DNA of 64,000 nucleotides from Rhizobium sp. TH2 (GTDB lineage Bacteria > Pseudomonadota > Alphaproteobacteria > Rhizobiales > Rhizobiaceae): positions 1,178,001 to 1,242,000 of the forward strand of contig NZ_CP062231.1 of assembly GCF_024707525.1 (NCBI RefSeq), in the 5' to 3' direction. Numbering within the stretch: the first letter of the stretch is position 1; the number at the start of each line of letters is the position of its first letter. Shown in pieces: positions 10,201-21,045 of the stretch. A program made the translations under genes and the position numbers. The notes beneath the pieces are model-generated. The model made no database searches, was not told the DNA's origin, and saw nothing but the letters and a program-made list of their open reading frames with translations.

Positions 10201-10711
10201 AAATGCCGGCCGCTTCTTCCAGCAACTGCCGGCGTGCCTGGGGCTTGGCCTGGATCAGCTCGCCGATCCGTCCCTGGCCGACCATGGCGGGCGAGCGCGC
10301 GCCGGTAGAGGCATCGGCGAACAGCAATTGCACGTCTCTCGCGCGGGCTTCCTTGCCGTTGATGCGATAGACGGAACCCTGTTCGCGCTCGATGCGGCGG
10401 GTCACCTGCAATTCATCGGCATCGTTGAATGCGGCGGGCGCGGTGCGGTCGGAATTGTCGAGGAAGAGGCCGACTTCAGCGGAATTGCGCCCCGGGCGCT
10501 GGCCAGAGCCGGAGAAGATCACGTCATCCATGCCGGATGCGCGCATGTTCTTGTAGGAATTCTCGCCCATCACCCAGCGCAGCGCCTCGACCAGGTTCGA
10601 CTTGCCGCAGCCGTTGGGGCCGACGACGCCGGTCAGGCCGGGTTCGATCAGGAATTCCGATGGCTCGACGAAGGACTTGAAGCCGGTGAGGCGGAGCTTG
10701 TTGAACTTCAT
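7253..10711 (-). CDS. smc: Chromosome segregation protein SMC
   Basis: Structural-maintenance-of-chromosomes ATPase of 1152 residues that, as a homodimer with ScpA/ScpB, organises and segregates the chromosome. The N-terminal Walker A is GPNGCGKSN (~residue 32). Two long Glu/Arg/Ala-rich coiled-coil arms flank a globular hinge around residues 500-620. The C-terminal half has the ABC signature LSGGEQAL (~1052) and Walker B CVLDEVDAPLDDHN (~1074). The start is set at the usual MKFNKLRLTGFKSF; an in-frame ATG eight codons upstream has no better ribosome site. It is followed at 72 bases by the dsbA-like gene on the same strand, a conserved rhizobial neighbourhood. Confidence 0.95.
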   Translation of the reverse strand: MKFNKLRLTGFKSFVEPSEFLIEPGLTGVVGPNGCGKSNLVEALRWVMGENSYKNMRASGMDDVIFSGSGQRPGRNSAEVGLFLDNSDRTAPAAFNDADELQVTRRIEREQGSVYRINGKEARARDVQLLFADASTGARSPAMVGQGRIGELIQAKPQARRQLLEEAAGISGLHSRRHEAELRLKAAETNLERLEDVTTTLSTQIESLKRQARQANRYKQLSASIRAEEAKLLHIRWAQAKSAEGEAESALNQATNLVAEKAQAQMEAAKDQAVHGLKLPELREAEAQAAAGLQRLTIARGQLEEDMRRLETRRQELERRITQLAADIERERQMISGNASIVTRLDEEEQELREGLENAAERAAELAEALAGATAEVTEAEAIMQALTAERAEAAATRQQLERFLADLAQRRLRLERQISDAREELTAVEAKLSALPDPAEKEAELEAAELAHDDGEKAQAHAERALNEARVAQQEARKPVEDARGRLRAVETEAATIERMLTAGGTGAHTPVSEQISPDPGLEAALGAVLGDDLDSALDPAASAFWSMPGNGESDPALPAGATPLIDHVRAPAELHRRLRQTGLVDDGDGDALRLKLSPGQRLASRQGTVWRWDGHVTRAGAPSAAALRLQQKNRLKALESEAEEARILLEDCESRLDGATDQVRIGEERLNSNRDRVRLLARKLTEAREAALQAERAAADLIRRKDSVSQQIAGFDSQMEELGISEEDARITLAEAPDLSGLELRLREQGILVAERRAALTEARALNDAEARENDARRRRISAISAERQVWRDREASAARQIATLTEREEETRIELEDLLAAPEEFEEKRFNLMNAIAKAEAARKEAADKLAAQENQQRETDRIARDALALLAEARERRGRAEERLVSARDWRIAQETRIRETLDTEPHLVLRLTGLAPDAPLPDTRAIEIELERVKMERERLGAVNLRAEEEQAELTSQLDNLVRERDDIIDAIRKLRTAIQNLNREGRERLMNAFDVVNTQFKRLFTHLFNGGEAELQLIESDDPLEAGLEILARPPGKKPQTMTLLSGGEQALTAMALIFAVFLTNPAPICVLDEVDAPLDDHNVERYCNLMDEMAATTETRFLIITHNPITMARMNRLYGVTMAEQGVSTLVSVDLQTAEQLREAS

Positions 10712-10783
10712 GAGAGGCAGCTCATGAGAACGCAAAAAGGCGACAGCATAATGCTGCCGCCCATGGATATGATGGTAGGTGAA

Positions 10784-11449
10784 TTACTTTGCTGCGGCGT
10801 CGATGATGGCCGACATTTCTGCAACGCTCATTCCCCCGGCATAACGCTGCCCGTTGATGAAGAATGTGGGCGTGGAATCGACCCCGAATTCCTTCGATCC
10901 CTGTTCCCGCACCTTGGTCACATCATCCAGAAGCTTCTGGTTCGTCAAGCAGGCCTCGAAGCTCTCCTGTGTAAAACCGGCAAGTTTCGACATTTGCAGC
11001 AATGCGGCGCGGCCGTCGGGTGCCACGGCCCAGGTGCCCTGGCTCTTGAACAGTGCGGAAACCATGGGGAAATACTGTCCTTCGGGCGCACAGCGGGCCA
11101 GCATGATCGCCGCCATGCCGCGCGCATCGAGCGGGAATTCGCGGAGCACGAAACGAACCTTGCCGGTATCGACATACTTTTCCTTGATCGCGTCGAAGGT
11201 CTCATTGTGGAAGGCGGCGCAATGCGGGCAGGTCATCGACATATATTCGACGATGGTGACGGGAGCATCCGCCTTGCCGATGGAGACATCGGGCAGCGGA
11301 CCGGGTGCCATCAGGGTTGCGACATCGACCGAACCCTCGGGCGCCGGCGCTTCCTGGGCGAATGCGGTTGCCATCGGCACGGAGGCGAACGCCGCGGCGG
11401 CGGTACCGGCGGCCAGGAACTTGAGGAATTCTTTGCGGGTGAGATGCAT
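10784..11449 (-). CDS. DsbA-family thiol:disulfide oxidoreductase, exported
   Basis: Periplasmic thioredoxin-fold protein of 221 residues. The N-terminal LTRKEFLKFLAAG plus hydrophobic stretch ending ATAFAQE is a Sec- or Tat-like signal peptide. The active site is CPHC in SMTCPHCAAFHN, followed by a helical insert and the cis-Pro segment DSTPTFFING. This arrangement matches DsbA/ScsC/BdbD-type proteins that make or isomerise disulfides. The start at 11449 is decided by AAGGAGA just upstream; the frame extends further without a ribosome site. It probably forms a transcription unit with smc downstream. Confidence 0.85.
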   Translation of the reverse strand: MHLTRKEFLKFLAAGTAAAAFASVPMATAFAQEAPAPEGSVDVATLMAPGPLPDVSIGKADAPVTIVEYMSMTCPHCAAFHNETFDAIKEKYVDTGKVRFVLREFPLDARGMAAIMLARCAPEGQYFPMVSALFKSQGTWAVAPDGRAALLQMSKLAGFTQESFEACLTNQKLLDDVTKVREQGSKEFGVDSTPTFFINGQRYAGGMSVAEMSAIIDAAAK

Positions 11450-11593
11450 GTCGTCTCCTTGGGGACAGGCGGATGGGCTGAGAGCCGGGATATACTTTGC
11501 GCCGGGCTCCCGCAAGTTGTTGCTATTGCGATCTGTTCAAAGAATTGTGACTGCCGGATGGCCGATCAAGTCCATTTGATAAACAGTGACTTC

Positions 11594-12100
11594 TCACCGT
11601 TTCTTGCTCCCGTACACCGCCTTGCCGAGCCGTTCGACGGCGGCTTTCAGCGGTTCGCTCTCGATGCCGGATGTCAGTTCGTCGAGATGGCTTTTCTCGC
11701 CGGCCGAGAGTGCCCTCAGCCGTGGGCGGAGGCGGGCATGAGGTGTGACGGGTTTCTGGACGATGCGTATCTGTCTTATGGCCGGAAAGCCGAAGAAGCC
11801 GTTGATCCGCTGGATCAGCTCGCCCTGGGCGTGGGCGAGAAACAGCGCGCGGGCACCCTCGCAGGCAATGGTCAGCACGCCGGGCTCCATGCCGCCGGTA
11901 TCGCCCGACATCTCGGAATTGCGGCGTGGCCAGGTGATTTTTTCCGGCCGCGAACAATCGGCGAAATCCGCGCCGGCAATCTCGTCCCAGCTGCCGAGCA
12001 GCGCCGTGTTGATGCCCGCCTTGCGCTGCAGGACGGGATCCATCAGCCGGTTGGCGGCCTCGGCGATCTGCATCGCGCCTTTGCGTTTGAAGTCATTCAT
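11594..12100 (-). CDS. DUF721/DciA-family protein
   Basis: A 168-residue protein whose N-terminal ~120 residues fit the DUF721 domain: a helical start, the WDEIAG motif, then alternating strands with LTIACEGARALFLAHAQGELIQRIN. In bacteria lacking DnaC/DnaI, DciA proteins help load the replicative helicase DnaB; that role is known for the family and inferred here. The basic C-terminus ends YGSKKR. It is divergent from mutY, with 47 bases between the chosen starts, and upstream of the dsbA-like gene. Confidence 0.8.
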   Translation of the reverse strand: MNDFKRKGAMQIAEAANRLMDPVLQRKAGINTALLGSWDEIAGADFADCSRPEKITWPRRNSEMSGDTGGMEPGVLTIACEGARALFLAHAQGELIQRINGFFGFPAIRQIRIVQKPVTPHARLRPRLRALSAGEKSHLDELTSGIESEPLKAAVERLGKAVYGSKKR

Positions 12101-12147
12101 CGAAATGTGCTGCCCGGTTATGCTTGAATCATAGCCGTGTTCCCCGT

Positions 12148-13233
12148 ATGCGGCAATGGATGACGATTTCCCCGCCCAAGCCCGCCGATCTCCTCGCCTG
12201 GTATGACCGCCATCGCCGCGAATTGCCGTGGCGGGTGACGCCCGACATGCGGGTGGCGGGCGTGATCGCCGATCCCTACCATGTCTGGCTGTCAGAGATC
12301 ATGCTGCAGCAGACCACCGTGCAGGCGGTGAAGGCCTATTTCGAAAAGTTCGTGCGCCTGTGGCCGACGGTTCAGGATCTCGCGAGCGCCGACACCGAGG
12401 ACGTCATGAAGGCTTGGGCGGGGCTGGGCTATTATGCCCGGGTGCGCAACCTGAAGAAATGTGCCGAAGCGGTCGTCGCCGAGCATGGCGGCAGGTTCCC
12501 TGAAACGGCGGAGGCGCTCAAGATGCTCCCCGGCATCGGCGACTACACGTCCGCCGCCATCGCGGCGATCGCTTTCGATGAAGCGGCACCGGTCATGGAT
12601 GGCAATGTCGAGCGCGTCATTTCCCGCATCTTCATGGTCGAGGACGCGCTTCCGGCCGCAAAACCAGTTATGAGGTCGCATCTCGCCACGCTGACGCCCA
12701 AAAGCCGGCCCGGCGACTTCGCCCAGGCGATGATGGATCTCGGCGCCACGATCTGCACACCACGGCGCCCCGCCTGTGCGCTCTGTCCCTGGCGCGACCA
12801 TTGTCGCGCCTTTCACGAGAGCGATCCGGAATTCTATCCTGTCAAGGCGGAGAAGAAGGCGAGGCCGGTCAGACAAGGCGCGGCTTTCGTAGCGGTGGAC
12901 GGCGAGGGTAGGGTGCTGCTGCGCAAACGCATCGAGTCCGGCCTGCTCGGCGGCATGACCGAAGTGCCGACGACGGAATGGAACTCCAACCGCGATGGCG
13001 GGACGAGCACAGATCACGCCCCATTCGCCGCCGACTGGCGTCCACGGGGCGCCGTCGTCCACGTCTTCACCCATTTCGAACTCAGGCTCTCGGTCTATCG
13101 CGCCGATCTGACTGGCACCCGCGACAAAGATAACGGCTGGTGGGAGCCCGTCACAAATCTTGACGGCGAGGCCTTGCCAACTGTCATGAAAAAAGCAATC
13201 AGCGCCGCTATTCCCGACGCGTTCAAAAAATAG
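12148..13233 (+). CDS. mutY: A/G-specific adenine DNA glycosylase
   Basis: Base-excision repair enzyme that removes adenine mispaired with 8-oxoguanine. The ~361-residue product shows the catalytic-Glu segment SEIMLQQTTVQAV, the helix-hairpin-helix LPGIGDYTSAAIAA with the catalytic Asp in VMDGNVERV, and a [4Fe-4S] loop with spacing C-x6-C-x2-C-x5-C (CTPRRPACALCPWRDHC). A C-terminal NUDIX-like domain recognises 8-oxoG. No clear ribosome site separates ATG 12148 from ATG 12160 or TTG 12124, so the start is approximate. Seventeen bases separate it from the HAD gene, suggesting cotranscription. Confidence 0.92.
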   Translation: MRQWMTISPPKPADLLAWYDRHRRELPWRVTPDMRVAGVIADPYHVWLSEIMLQQTTVQAVKAYFEKFVRLWPTVQDLASADTEDVMKAWAGLGYYARVRNLKKCAEAVVAEHGGRFPETAEALKMLPGIGDYTSAAIAAIAFDEAAPVMDGNVERVISRIFMVEDALPAAKPVMRSHLATLTPKSRPGDFAQAMMDLGATICTPRRPACALCPWRDHCRAFHESDPEFYPVKAEKKARPVRQGAAFVAVDGEGRVLLRKRIESGLLGGMTEVPTTEWNSNRDGGTSTDHAPFAADWRPRGAVVHVFTHFELRLSVYRADLTGTRDKDNGWWEPVTNLDGEALPTVMKKAISAAIPDAFKK

Positions 13234-13249
13234 AAGCGAAAGAATATTC

Positions 13250-13861
13250 ATGACTGCAGAGATTCGTCACATTGTTTTCGACATCGGCAAAGTCCTCATC
13301 CACTACGATCCCGATATCCCGTTCTCTCGGCTCATTCCGGATGCGACCGAGCGCAAATGGTTCTTCGAAAATGTCTGCACCCATGACTGGAATGTCGAGC
13401 AGGATCGCGGCCGCACCTGGGAAGAAGCCGAGGCGCTGCTGATCGCCAAGTTTCCCGATCAGGAACTCAACATTCGCGGATTCCGCAAATATTGGCACGA
13501 AATGGTGCCGCATCCCTACCAGCACAGTGTCGATCATCTCGAGCGGCTCATCGCTGAAGGCCGCGACGTGACGCTGCTCACCAACTTCGCCGACGACACG
13601 TTCGACCAGGCTTCGCAGATCTTCCCGTTCCTGAAGAAGCCGCGTGGCGTGACAGTCTCGGCCCGCGTCCGGCTGATCAAACCCGATCCCGCGATCTACG
13701 ACGCGCACACGAAGGCGTTCGACCTCGACCCGGCGAGAACTTTCTTCATCGACGACGCCCCGGCCAATGTCGATGCGGCCAACGCCTATGGCTGGAATGC
13801 CGTGCTCTACACCGGCCCGGAAAAACTCGACGCGGATTTGAAGAACTACGGATTGCTCTGA
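13250..13861 (+). CDS. HAD-family hydrolase, YihX/haloacid-dehalogenase type
   Basis: A 203-residue cytoplasmic HAD hydrolase. Motif I is VFDIGKVLIHYD with the nucleophilic Asp, in the FDxGxV variant common in YihX-like sugar-phosphate phosphatases. A helical cap follows, then motif II LLTNFADD, the motif III lysine in LIKPDPAIYD, and motif IV FFIDDAPANVDAA. The substrate cannot be read from the sequence. It sits in an apparent mutY-HAD-SnoaL operon; its TGA overlaps the next ATG by one base. Confidence 0.85.
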   Translation: MTAEIRHIVFDIGKVLIHYDPDIPFSRLIPDATERKWFFENVCTHDWNVEQDRGRTWEEAEALLIAKFPDQELNIRGFRKYWHEMVPHPYQHSVDHLERLIAEGRDVTLLTNFADDTFDQASQIFPFLKKPRGVTVSARVRLIKPDPAIYDAHTKAFDLDPARTFFIDDAPANVDAANAYGWNAVLYTGPEKLDADLKNYGLL

Positions 13862-14229
13862 TGCCCGATTTCGATGCCATGGCGCGGCTGATCGCCTATC
13901 ACGACGCCATCAACGCGCTCGATTTTGCCACCATCGAGGCTATGTTCGCCGACAATGCCGTCTATGATTCAGGCGGCCTCGGCGGTGTCGTGGAAGGTCG
14001 CGGACCCATCATGGCCGGCTTCCGCAGCTATTTCGACCTCTATCCGGATCAGGTTTCCGAGGACACAATTATCGAAGCCGTTGGAGAGCGTGCGATCCGT
14101 TCCGTCTGGAAACTTGTCGCCACCCATCGCCTGACGGGCGAAAAGCTGATCCGTGCCGGCGAGGAGATCGTGACTTTCAACCATGCCGGCATGATCGTCC
14201 GCGTCGAGGTCATTGACCATTCCATCTAG
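13861..14229 (+). CDS. SnoaL-like (NTF2-fold) protein
   Basis: A 122-residue single-domain protein. The pattern of N-terminal helix, YHDAINALDFATIEAMFAD, then DSGGLGGVVEGRGPIMAGFRSY and a C-terminal beta stretch with EIVTFNHAGMIVRVEV is typical of SnoaL/NTF2-like folds, whose members are small cyclases, isomerases or ligand-binding proteins. It is translationally coupled to the HAD hydrolase (TGATG overlap), which suggests they act together. No catalytic residue can be assigned. Confidence 0.75.
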   Translation: MPDFDAMARLIAYHDAINALDFATIEAMFADNAVYDSGGLGGVVEGRGPIMAGFRSYFDLYPDQVSEDTIIEAVGERAIRSVWKLVATHRLTGEKLIRAGEEIVTFNHAGMIVRVEVIDHSI

Positions 14230-14350
14230 CCAAATGGTGCATTTCGCTGCGTTGCAACATTTTATCCCTCTGCGTCTGTTTTCAAAGTCCCTGCAATACG
14301 ATAAGCCTTTCTCGAAGTTGTCATAATTCCGTGCGGGGAGAGAGGCCGGA

Positions 14351-17020
<2,670 letters not shown>

Positions 17021-17022
17021 AT

Positions 17023-17595
17023 ATGTTTCCCGTCTTCCGCGCGAACTATTCGAAGGATCCATGGCAACGTGCTTCCGGCGCAGAAATGGCGGGCACGCCG
17101 GCAATTGCCGGGCTCCCTGATTTTTTTCGAGAGTTTGGCGGGGCCTCGTTCGGCGAAGGGATATATCGGGTCATCATTCCTGCCGAGATGGAAGACTGGC
17201 GTGGTCGGCTGAAACTCGCTTTTCCGGCGCATCAAGACGCAATTCCGTTTGCCTATGACTGGCTCGGGCGTCTTTTCGTGCTTGAGCAAGACCGGCTTGT
17301 CGACGGAGAGCCAGCGGTCGTAATGCTCGAGCCGGGCACCGGAGAGGCGTTGGAAGTGCCCTCCAACCTTCGGACATTCCACGAGGTCGAGCTAATCGAC
17401 GACCATGATGCCGCGCTTGCCAGCAAGTTCTTTGAGGCATGGCGTACGGAGGGTAATCCGGCTCCGAAGTATGACGAGTGCGCCGGATACAAGGTGCCTC
17501 TGTTTCTCGGTGGCGCCGATGACCTGACGAACCTGGAACTGTCCAATATCGATGTCTATTGGCACATAATGGGTCTTATCATTGAGAAGATTTGA
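17023..17595 (+). CDS. Tdi1-like T6SS immunity protein (GAD-like + DUF1851)
   Basis: A 190-residue soluble protein. The N-terminal part (LPDFFREFGGASFGEGIYRV) resembles GAD-like domains and the C-terminal part (YKVPLFLGGADDLTNLELSN, then DVYWHIMG) the DUF1851 domain. That pair is found in Tdi1, the Agrobacterium immunity protein that neutralises the type VI DNase effector Tde1. The core GYDWLGR-like segment (AYDWLGRLFVLEQ) and MLEPGTGEALEVP fit the family. No effector, VgrG or other T6SS gene is in the window, so it is an orphan. ATG 17023 follows GGGAAGAG and lies two bases after the ppdK stop, so it may be expressed from that transcript. Confidence 0.7.
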   Translation: MFPVFRANYSKDPWQRASGAEMAGTPAIAGLPDFFREFGGASFGEGIYRVIIPAEMEDWRGRLKLAFPAHQDAIPFAYDWLGRLFVLEQDRLVDGEPAVVMLEPGTGEALEVPSNLRTFHEVELIDDHDAALASKFFEAWRTEGNPAPKYDECAGYKVPLFLGGADDLTNLELSNIDVYWHIMGLIIEKI

Positions 17596-17650
17596 AATGC
17601 GCCGCTAAGCCTGAGCATTCGGTCATGCATGCCGCCCTCGTGCAGCTAAA

Positions 17651-18547
17651 TCATCCCCTCGGCCGTGCAATCCATATCCCGCCGAGGATGATCGCGCCGC
17701 CAATCGCCTGCAGCACTGACACCGGCTCGTTCTGCAGCACCCAGGCGAAACCCGCAGCCGCGACGGCTTCGAGGAAGATGACCAGCGACGAAAACACCGT
17801 CGGCAGCCGGCCGAGCGCGACGGAAAGCAGGCCCTGTCCACCAGCATGGCTGACCAGCGCGAGCGCCAGCAGCACGCCCCAGCCCTTGGCCGAGTGCGGC
17901 ATGATATCGCCCTCGACCACCAGCGCCGCGACAAGCAGGATCGCGATGGTGATCAGGCTCATCTCGAAGGTTACGCGGGCGGCACCCGTATCCTTGCGCG
18001 CCGCGCCGACAGCGAGGAAATAGAGGCCGAAGAACACGCCGGTGCCGATTGCCAGCGCATCGCCGACCGCGCGGGCGGCATCGAGTCCGAGGCTCTGGGA
18101 GATCAACGTGGTGCCGCCGACTAGGCAAAGGCCGAGCCCCACGAGCGTCGAGCGCGAGACTCTCTGCTTCAGGACCAGCCAGCCGAAAATGACCACCCAG
18201 ATCGGCGCCATCGTGGCGAAGAAGGTGGCATTGGCAATGCTGGTCTTCATGATGGCGAGGTGCCAGAGCAACAGGTCGCCGGCAAAGAACAGCCCCGTCA
18301 ACAGGATCGGCAGCGACCAGCTCTTGCCCTTGCTTTGGCCGGGTTGGCTCTCCTCCGCCCTCATCCACATCCAGAGAACCGGCACGGCCAGAAACACGCG
18401 CCAGAAGGCGCTTGAAAGCGGTCCGACATCGGCAAAGCGCACCAGGCTCGGCGATATGCTCATTGCGAGTGCGGCGCCGAGCAAAGCGAGCATGCTGACG
18501 ATGAACGTGGAACGGCTTTGAGGGGAGGCTTCTGAGAGTTGGGACAT
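17651..18547 (-). CDS. EamA/DMT-family permease
   Basis: A 298-residue inner-membrane protein with ten predicted hydrophobic helices in two five-helix repeats, the layout of drug/metabolite transporters. The first repeat begins LVRFADVGPLSSAFWRVFLA, and the second includes the conserved VALGRLPTVFSSLVIFLEAV region. Family members export amino acids, metabolites or drugs; the substrate cannot be inferred. It is transcribed alone, just upstream of and convergent with the Tdi1-like gene. Confidence 0.82.
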   Translation of the reverse strand: MSQLSEASPQSRSTFIVSMLALLGAALAMSISPSLVRFADVGPLSSAFWRVFLAVPVLWMWMRAEESQPGQSKGKSWSLPILLTGLFFAGDLLLWHLAIMKTSIANATFFATMAPIWVVIFGWLVLKQRVSRSTLVGLGLCLVGGTTLISQSLGLDAARAVGDALAIGTGVFFGLYFLAVGAARKDTGAARVTFEMSLITIAILLVAALVVEGDIMPHSAKGWGVLLALALVSHAGGQGLLSVALGRLPTVFSSLVIFLEAVAAAGFAWVLQNEPVSVLQAIGGAIILGGIWIARPRG

Positions 18548-18647
18548 TGCTTGATCGGAAGGACCTGGGAGAAAAATGCAGTGCCTTCCATAGCGGTCAC
18601 ATCAAGCAATGCAAGCCCGCCGGGCGAGGAACTGGCTCTGTCGCCAC

Positions 18648-19586
18648 TCAGGCGACCCGCGCCATCTCCGCACTATCCCCGGCATCCAGTCTCCGCAGTC
18701 GCGCCGCATCGCGTGCAGGCGACATGCCGAACTCCCTTGCATATTCGCGGCCGAACTGGGTGGCGCTTTCATAGCCGACCGAAAACGCGACGCGCGCCAC
18801 ATCGCCGGCCTCGGCGATCAACCGACGTCGTGCCACATGCAAACGCAGCCGCTTCTGGTACTGGACCGGGCTCATCGCCGTCACCGCTTTGAAATGGCGA
18901 TGGAAGGCCGAGGCGCTCATGCCGGCGCGGGCGGCGAGATCCTCGACCTGGAAGGGTTGGGCCAGATTGTCGCGAATCCAGCCGATCGCGCAGCGCACCT
19001 GGCCGAGGCGGCTGTCGCCGGTAGCGAGCTGGCGCAGCATGCCGCCGCAGGGCCCGCCGAGGAGGCGATAGATGATCTCGCGCTCGATCAGCGGCCCGAG
19101 CACGGCAATATCCTTCGGCCTATCGAGCAGGCGCAGCAGCCGCAGCCATGAATCGAGCAAATCAGGCGTCACGGGCGCAAGGCCGAAGCCGGAGCCGGGA
19201 TCGGTCGATGCTGGAGGCACATTGTCTTTCATGCTGAGCAGGACGTCGGAGATAACAGTTGGGTCGAACCTCAGCGTGATCGAAAGATAGGGCCGGTCAG
19301 GCCCGGCACGATAGATTTCGCCGGTCGCCGGTACGTCGATCGTGGAGATAAAGTAACTCGGTTGGTCGTAATGCAGCGCCTTATCGCCGATCAGGATGCA
19401 TTTGGCGCCTTGCAGGATCAGGCAGATCATCGGCTCACAGAAGGCAGGCATCGGACCAGTCGGGGCCTCGCAGTGCTCGCAGCGGGAAATGACGACGCGC
19501 GGAATCGCTGTTTCCGTTTCGCGGCTTTTCGAATGGGTGAGCGCCAGCTGGCGCATTTCCATGATCGTGTCTTGCATCACCATCAC
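18648..19586 (-). CDS. AraC-family transcriptional regulator
   Basis: A 312-residue regulator. The N-terminal ~190 residues form a cupin-like effector domain (motif PSYFISTIDVPATGEIY). The C-terminal ~100 residues carry two helix-turn-helix units (VEDLAARAGMSASAFHRHFK and VAFSVGYESATQFGREYARE), the AraC signature. It is divergent from the SDR gene across a 147-base intergenic region, the usual layout for a regulator controlling its neighbour; that control is an inference. The start is uncertain: several Met codons and no strong ribosome site. Confidence 0.85.
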   Translation of the reverse strand: MMVMQDTIMEMRQLALTHSKSRETETAIPRVVISRCEHCEAPTGPMPAFCEPMICLILQGAKCILIGDKALHYDQPSYFISTIDVPATGEIYRAGPDRPYLSITLRFDPTVISDVLLSMKDNVPPASTDPGSGFGLAPVTPDLLDSWLRLLRLLDRPKDIAVLGPLIEREIIYRLLGGPCGGMLRQLATGDSRLGQVRCAIGWIRDNLAQPFQVEDLAARAGMSASAFHRHFKAVTAMSPVQYQKRLRLHVARRRLIAEAGDVARVAFSVGYESATQFGREYAREFGMSPARDAARLRRLDAGDSAEMARVA

Positions 19587-19733
19587 ATGGCAATCGCAGT
19601 TTTACCAGTCAAGCGCCACCCGTTTCTTGGGCGAAGATTTGACAGGATTGGGCAGGAATCCGCCACGATCCGGCTCACGCCCCGGCGCCATCACACACCA
19701 TTTTCCGCTCCGTGTTCAACAGGAGACGCAGCA

Positions 19734-20462
19734 ATGACAACGACGAAAACAGCCCTGGTTACCGGAGCCAACAGGGGCATTGGCCACGAAATCGCCCGCC
19801 AGCTTGCCGAGGCGGGTCACGAAGTGTGGCTTGGCAGCCGCGACGAGAAGCGCGGCGAGGAGGCCGCGGCAAAGCTTCGGGCGAAGGGCCACAAGGTGCA
19901 TGTACTGCCGCTCGACGTAACCGACGATGCGAGTGTGGCGAAGGCCGCGAAATCACTCGCAGCCCAGACCGGCAAGCTCGACGTGCTGGTCAACAATGCC
20001 GGTATCGCCGAGGGCTTTACCTATACCCCCGATGAAGAGCCGATCGCCAACGTGAAGCAGGTCTATGAGGTGAATGTCTTCGGGCCGATCCGCGTAACAC
20101 AGGCCTTCGTCCCGCTGCTCAAGGCAGCATCAGGCGCACAGGTCGTGATGATCAGCAGCGAACTCGGCTCCATCTCCGCCTTGCTCGATAGCGGCAGCGA
20201 GTTCCATGGCGTCAATGCGCTGGGTTACAACAGCTCGAAGACGGCGCTCAATGCCGCCACGATCTCGTTCGCGAAGGCGCTCGAGCCGCATGGCATCAAG
20301 GTAAACGCCGTCGATCCCGGCTTTACGGCCACTGATATGAATGGCGGACAAGGCTATCGCAGTGTGGCGCAGGCGGCGGAAATTCCCATTGCGCTCGCCA
20401 ACAACAAGATGAACGGCGTCACCGCCGCCTTCCTCAATCACAATGGCAAACTTGGCTGGTAG
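19734..20462 (+). CDS. Short-chain dehydrogenase/reductase (SDR)
   Basis: A 242-residue NAD(P)-dependent oxidoreductase. It has the Rossmann motif TGANRGIG (~residue 10), NNAG, the catalytic Ser in ISSELGSIS, and the Tyr/Lys pair in YNSSK. The R at the start of helix 2 (GSRDEKR) suggests NADP preference. The start at 19734 is fixed by AGGAGA eight bases upstream. The similarity to carbonyl reductases is general; the substrate is unknown. It is divergent from the AraC regulator. Confidence 0.88.
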   Translation: MTTTKTALVTGANRGIGHEIARQLAEAGHEVWLGSRDEKRGEEAAAKLRAKGHKVHVLPLDVTDDASVAKAAKSLAAQTGKLDVLVNNAGIAEGFTYTPDEEPIANVKQVYEVNVFGPIRVTQAFVPLLKAASGAQVVMISSELGSISALLDSGSEFHGVNALGYNSSKTALNAATISFAKALEPHGIKVNAVDPGFTATDMNGGQGYRSVAQAAEIPIALANNKMNGVTAAFLNHNGKLGW

Positions 20463-20486
20463 GATCTAAAACGGAGGTTCGGCGTG

Positions 20487-20897
20487 CTAGTGCGCGCCGG
20501 CCTTTTCCAGGCGCTCCAGCACGTCGACAAAGGCTTCGGCAAAACTGGTGAGATGCTCAGGCTGGCCGTCGGCGGCTTCCACGGAGGTCTCGATGCCGTC
20601 ATCGGCGAGGATCACAAAAGCGAGGCGCTGTTCGTCGGCGCCGGCATAAGCGAGCCGGATTGCGGCAACGCGGCCCTTGCCTTCGGGCTTGTCGCCATGC
20701 GGCAGTTCGAACAGGAATTCACCGTCGAGCGGCATCAGCGCGGCCTTGACGGCATCGGCAAAGACAGGATGGGTTTCGAGCAGCATTTCGAGGCCGAGGC
20801 CCAGTTCGATGAATTCGACCGGTGTCGATTTGCCAGCCGAAGGCGTGCCCTTGGCTGTTGAAGGGACAATTGCCTGGTTCTCGGGTGTCGTCTGCAT
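20487..20897 (-). CDS. Hypothetical protein
   Basis: A 136-residue acidic soluble protein with no signal peptide or membrane segment. The N-terminal ~25 residues are low-complexity (Thr/Pro/Lys). The rest is a compact alpha/beta pattern with LPHGDKPEGKGRVAAIRLAY and a C-terminal helix rich in Glu. I recognise no family. AGGAG lies upstream of ATG 20897. It is convergent with the SDR gene and divergent from the OGT-like gene. Confidence 0.65.
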   Translation of the reverse strand: MQTTPENQAIVPSTAKGTPSAGKSTPVEFIELGLGLEMLLETHPVFADAVKAALMPLDGEFLFELPHGDKPEGKGRVAAIRLAYAGADEQRLAFVILADDGIETSVEAADGQPEHLTSFAEAFVDVLERLEKAGAH

Positions 20898-21045
20898 AAC
20901 AAAAACTCCTGCTCAACGCCCCCGCGCGAGGGGAGAGTCATTGGAAAGATTGGCGAAATTGCGGCGCCCCCGATTTGGCGCGTTGACAGGGCCCACGGAA
21001 GCATGTTGGTTCGCCTTGTTTTCGGCGCATGGGGAGCGGCTTTTG

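Noticed and set aside
8981..12127. Very long plus-strand open frame (1048 codons) opposite smc and dsbA
   Set aside because: It mirrors the codon pattern of smc, has biased His/Gly/Arg composition and no domain or ribosome site.
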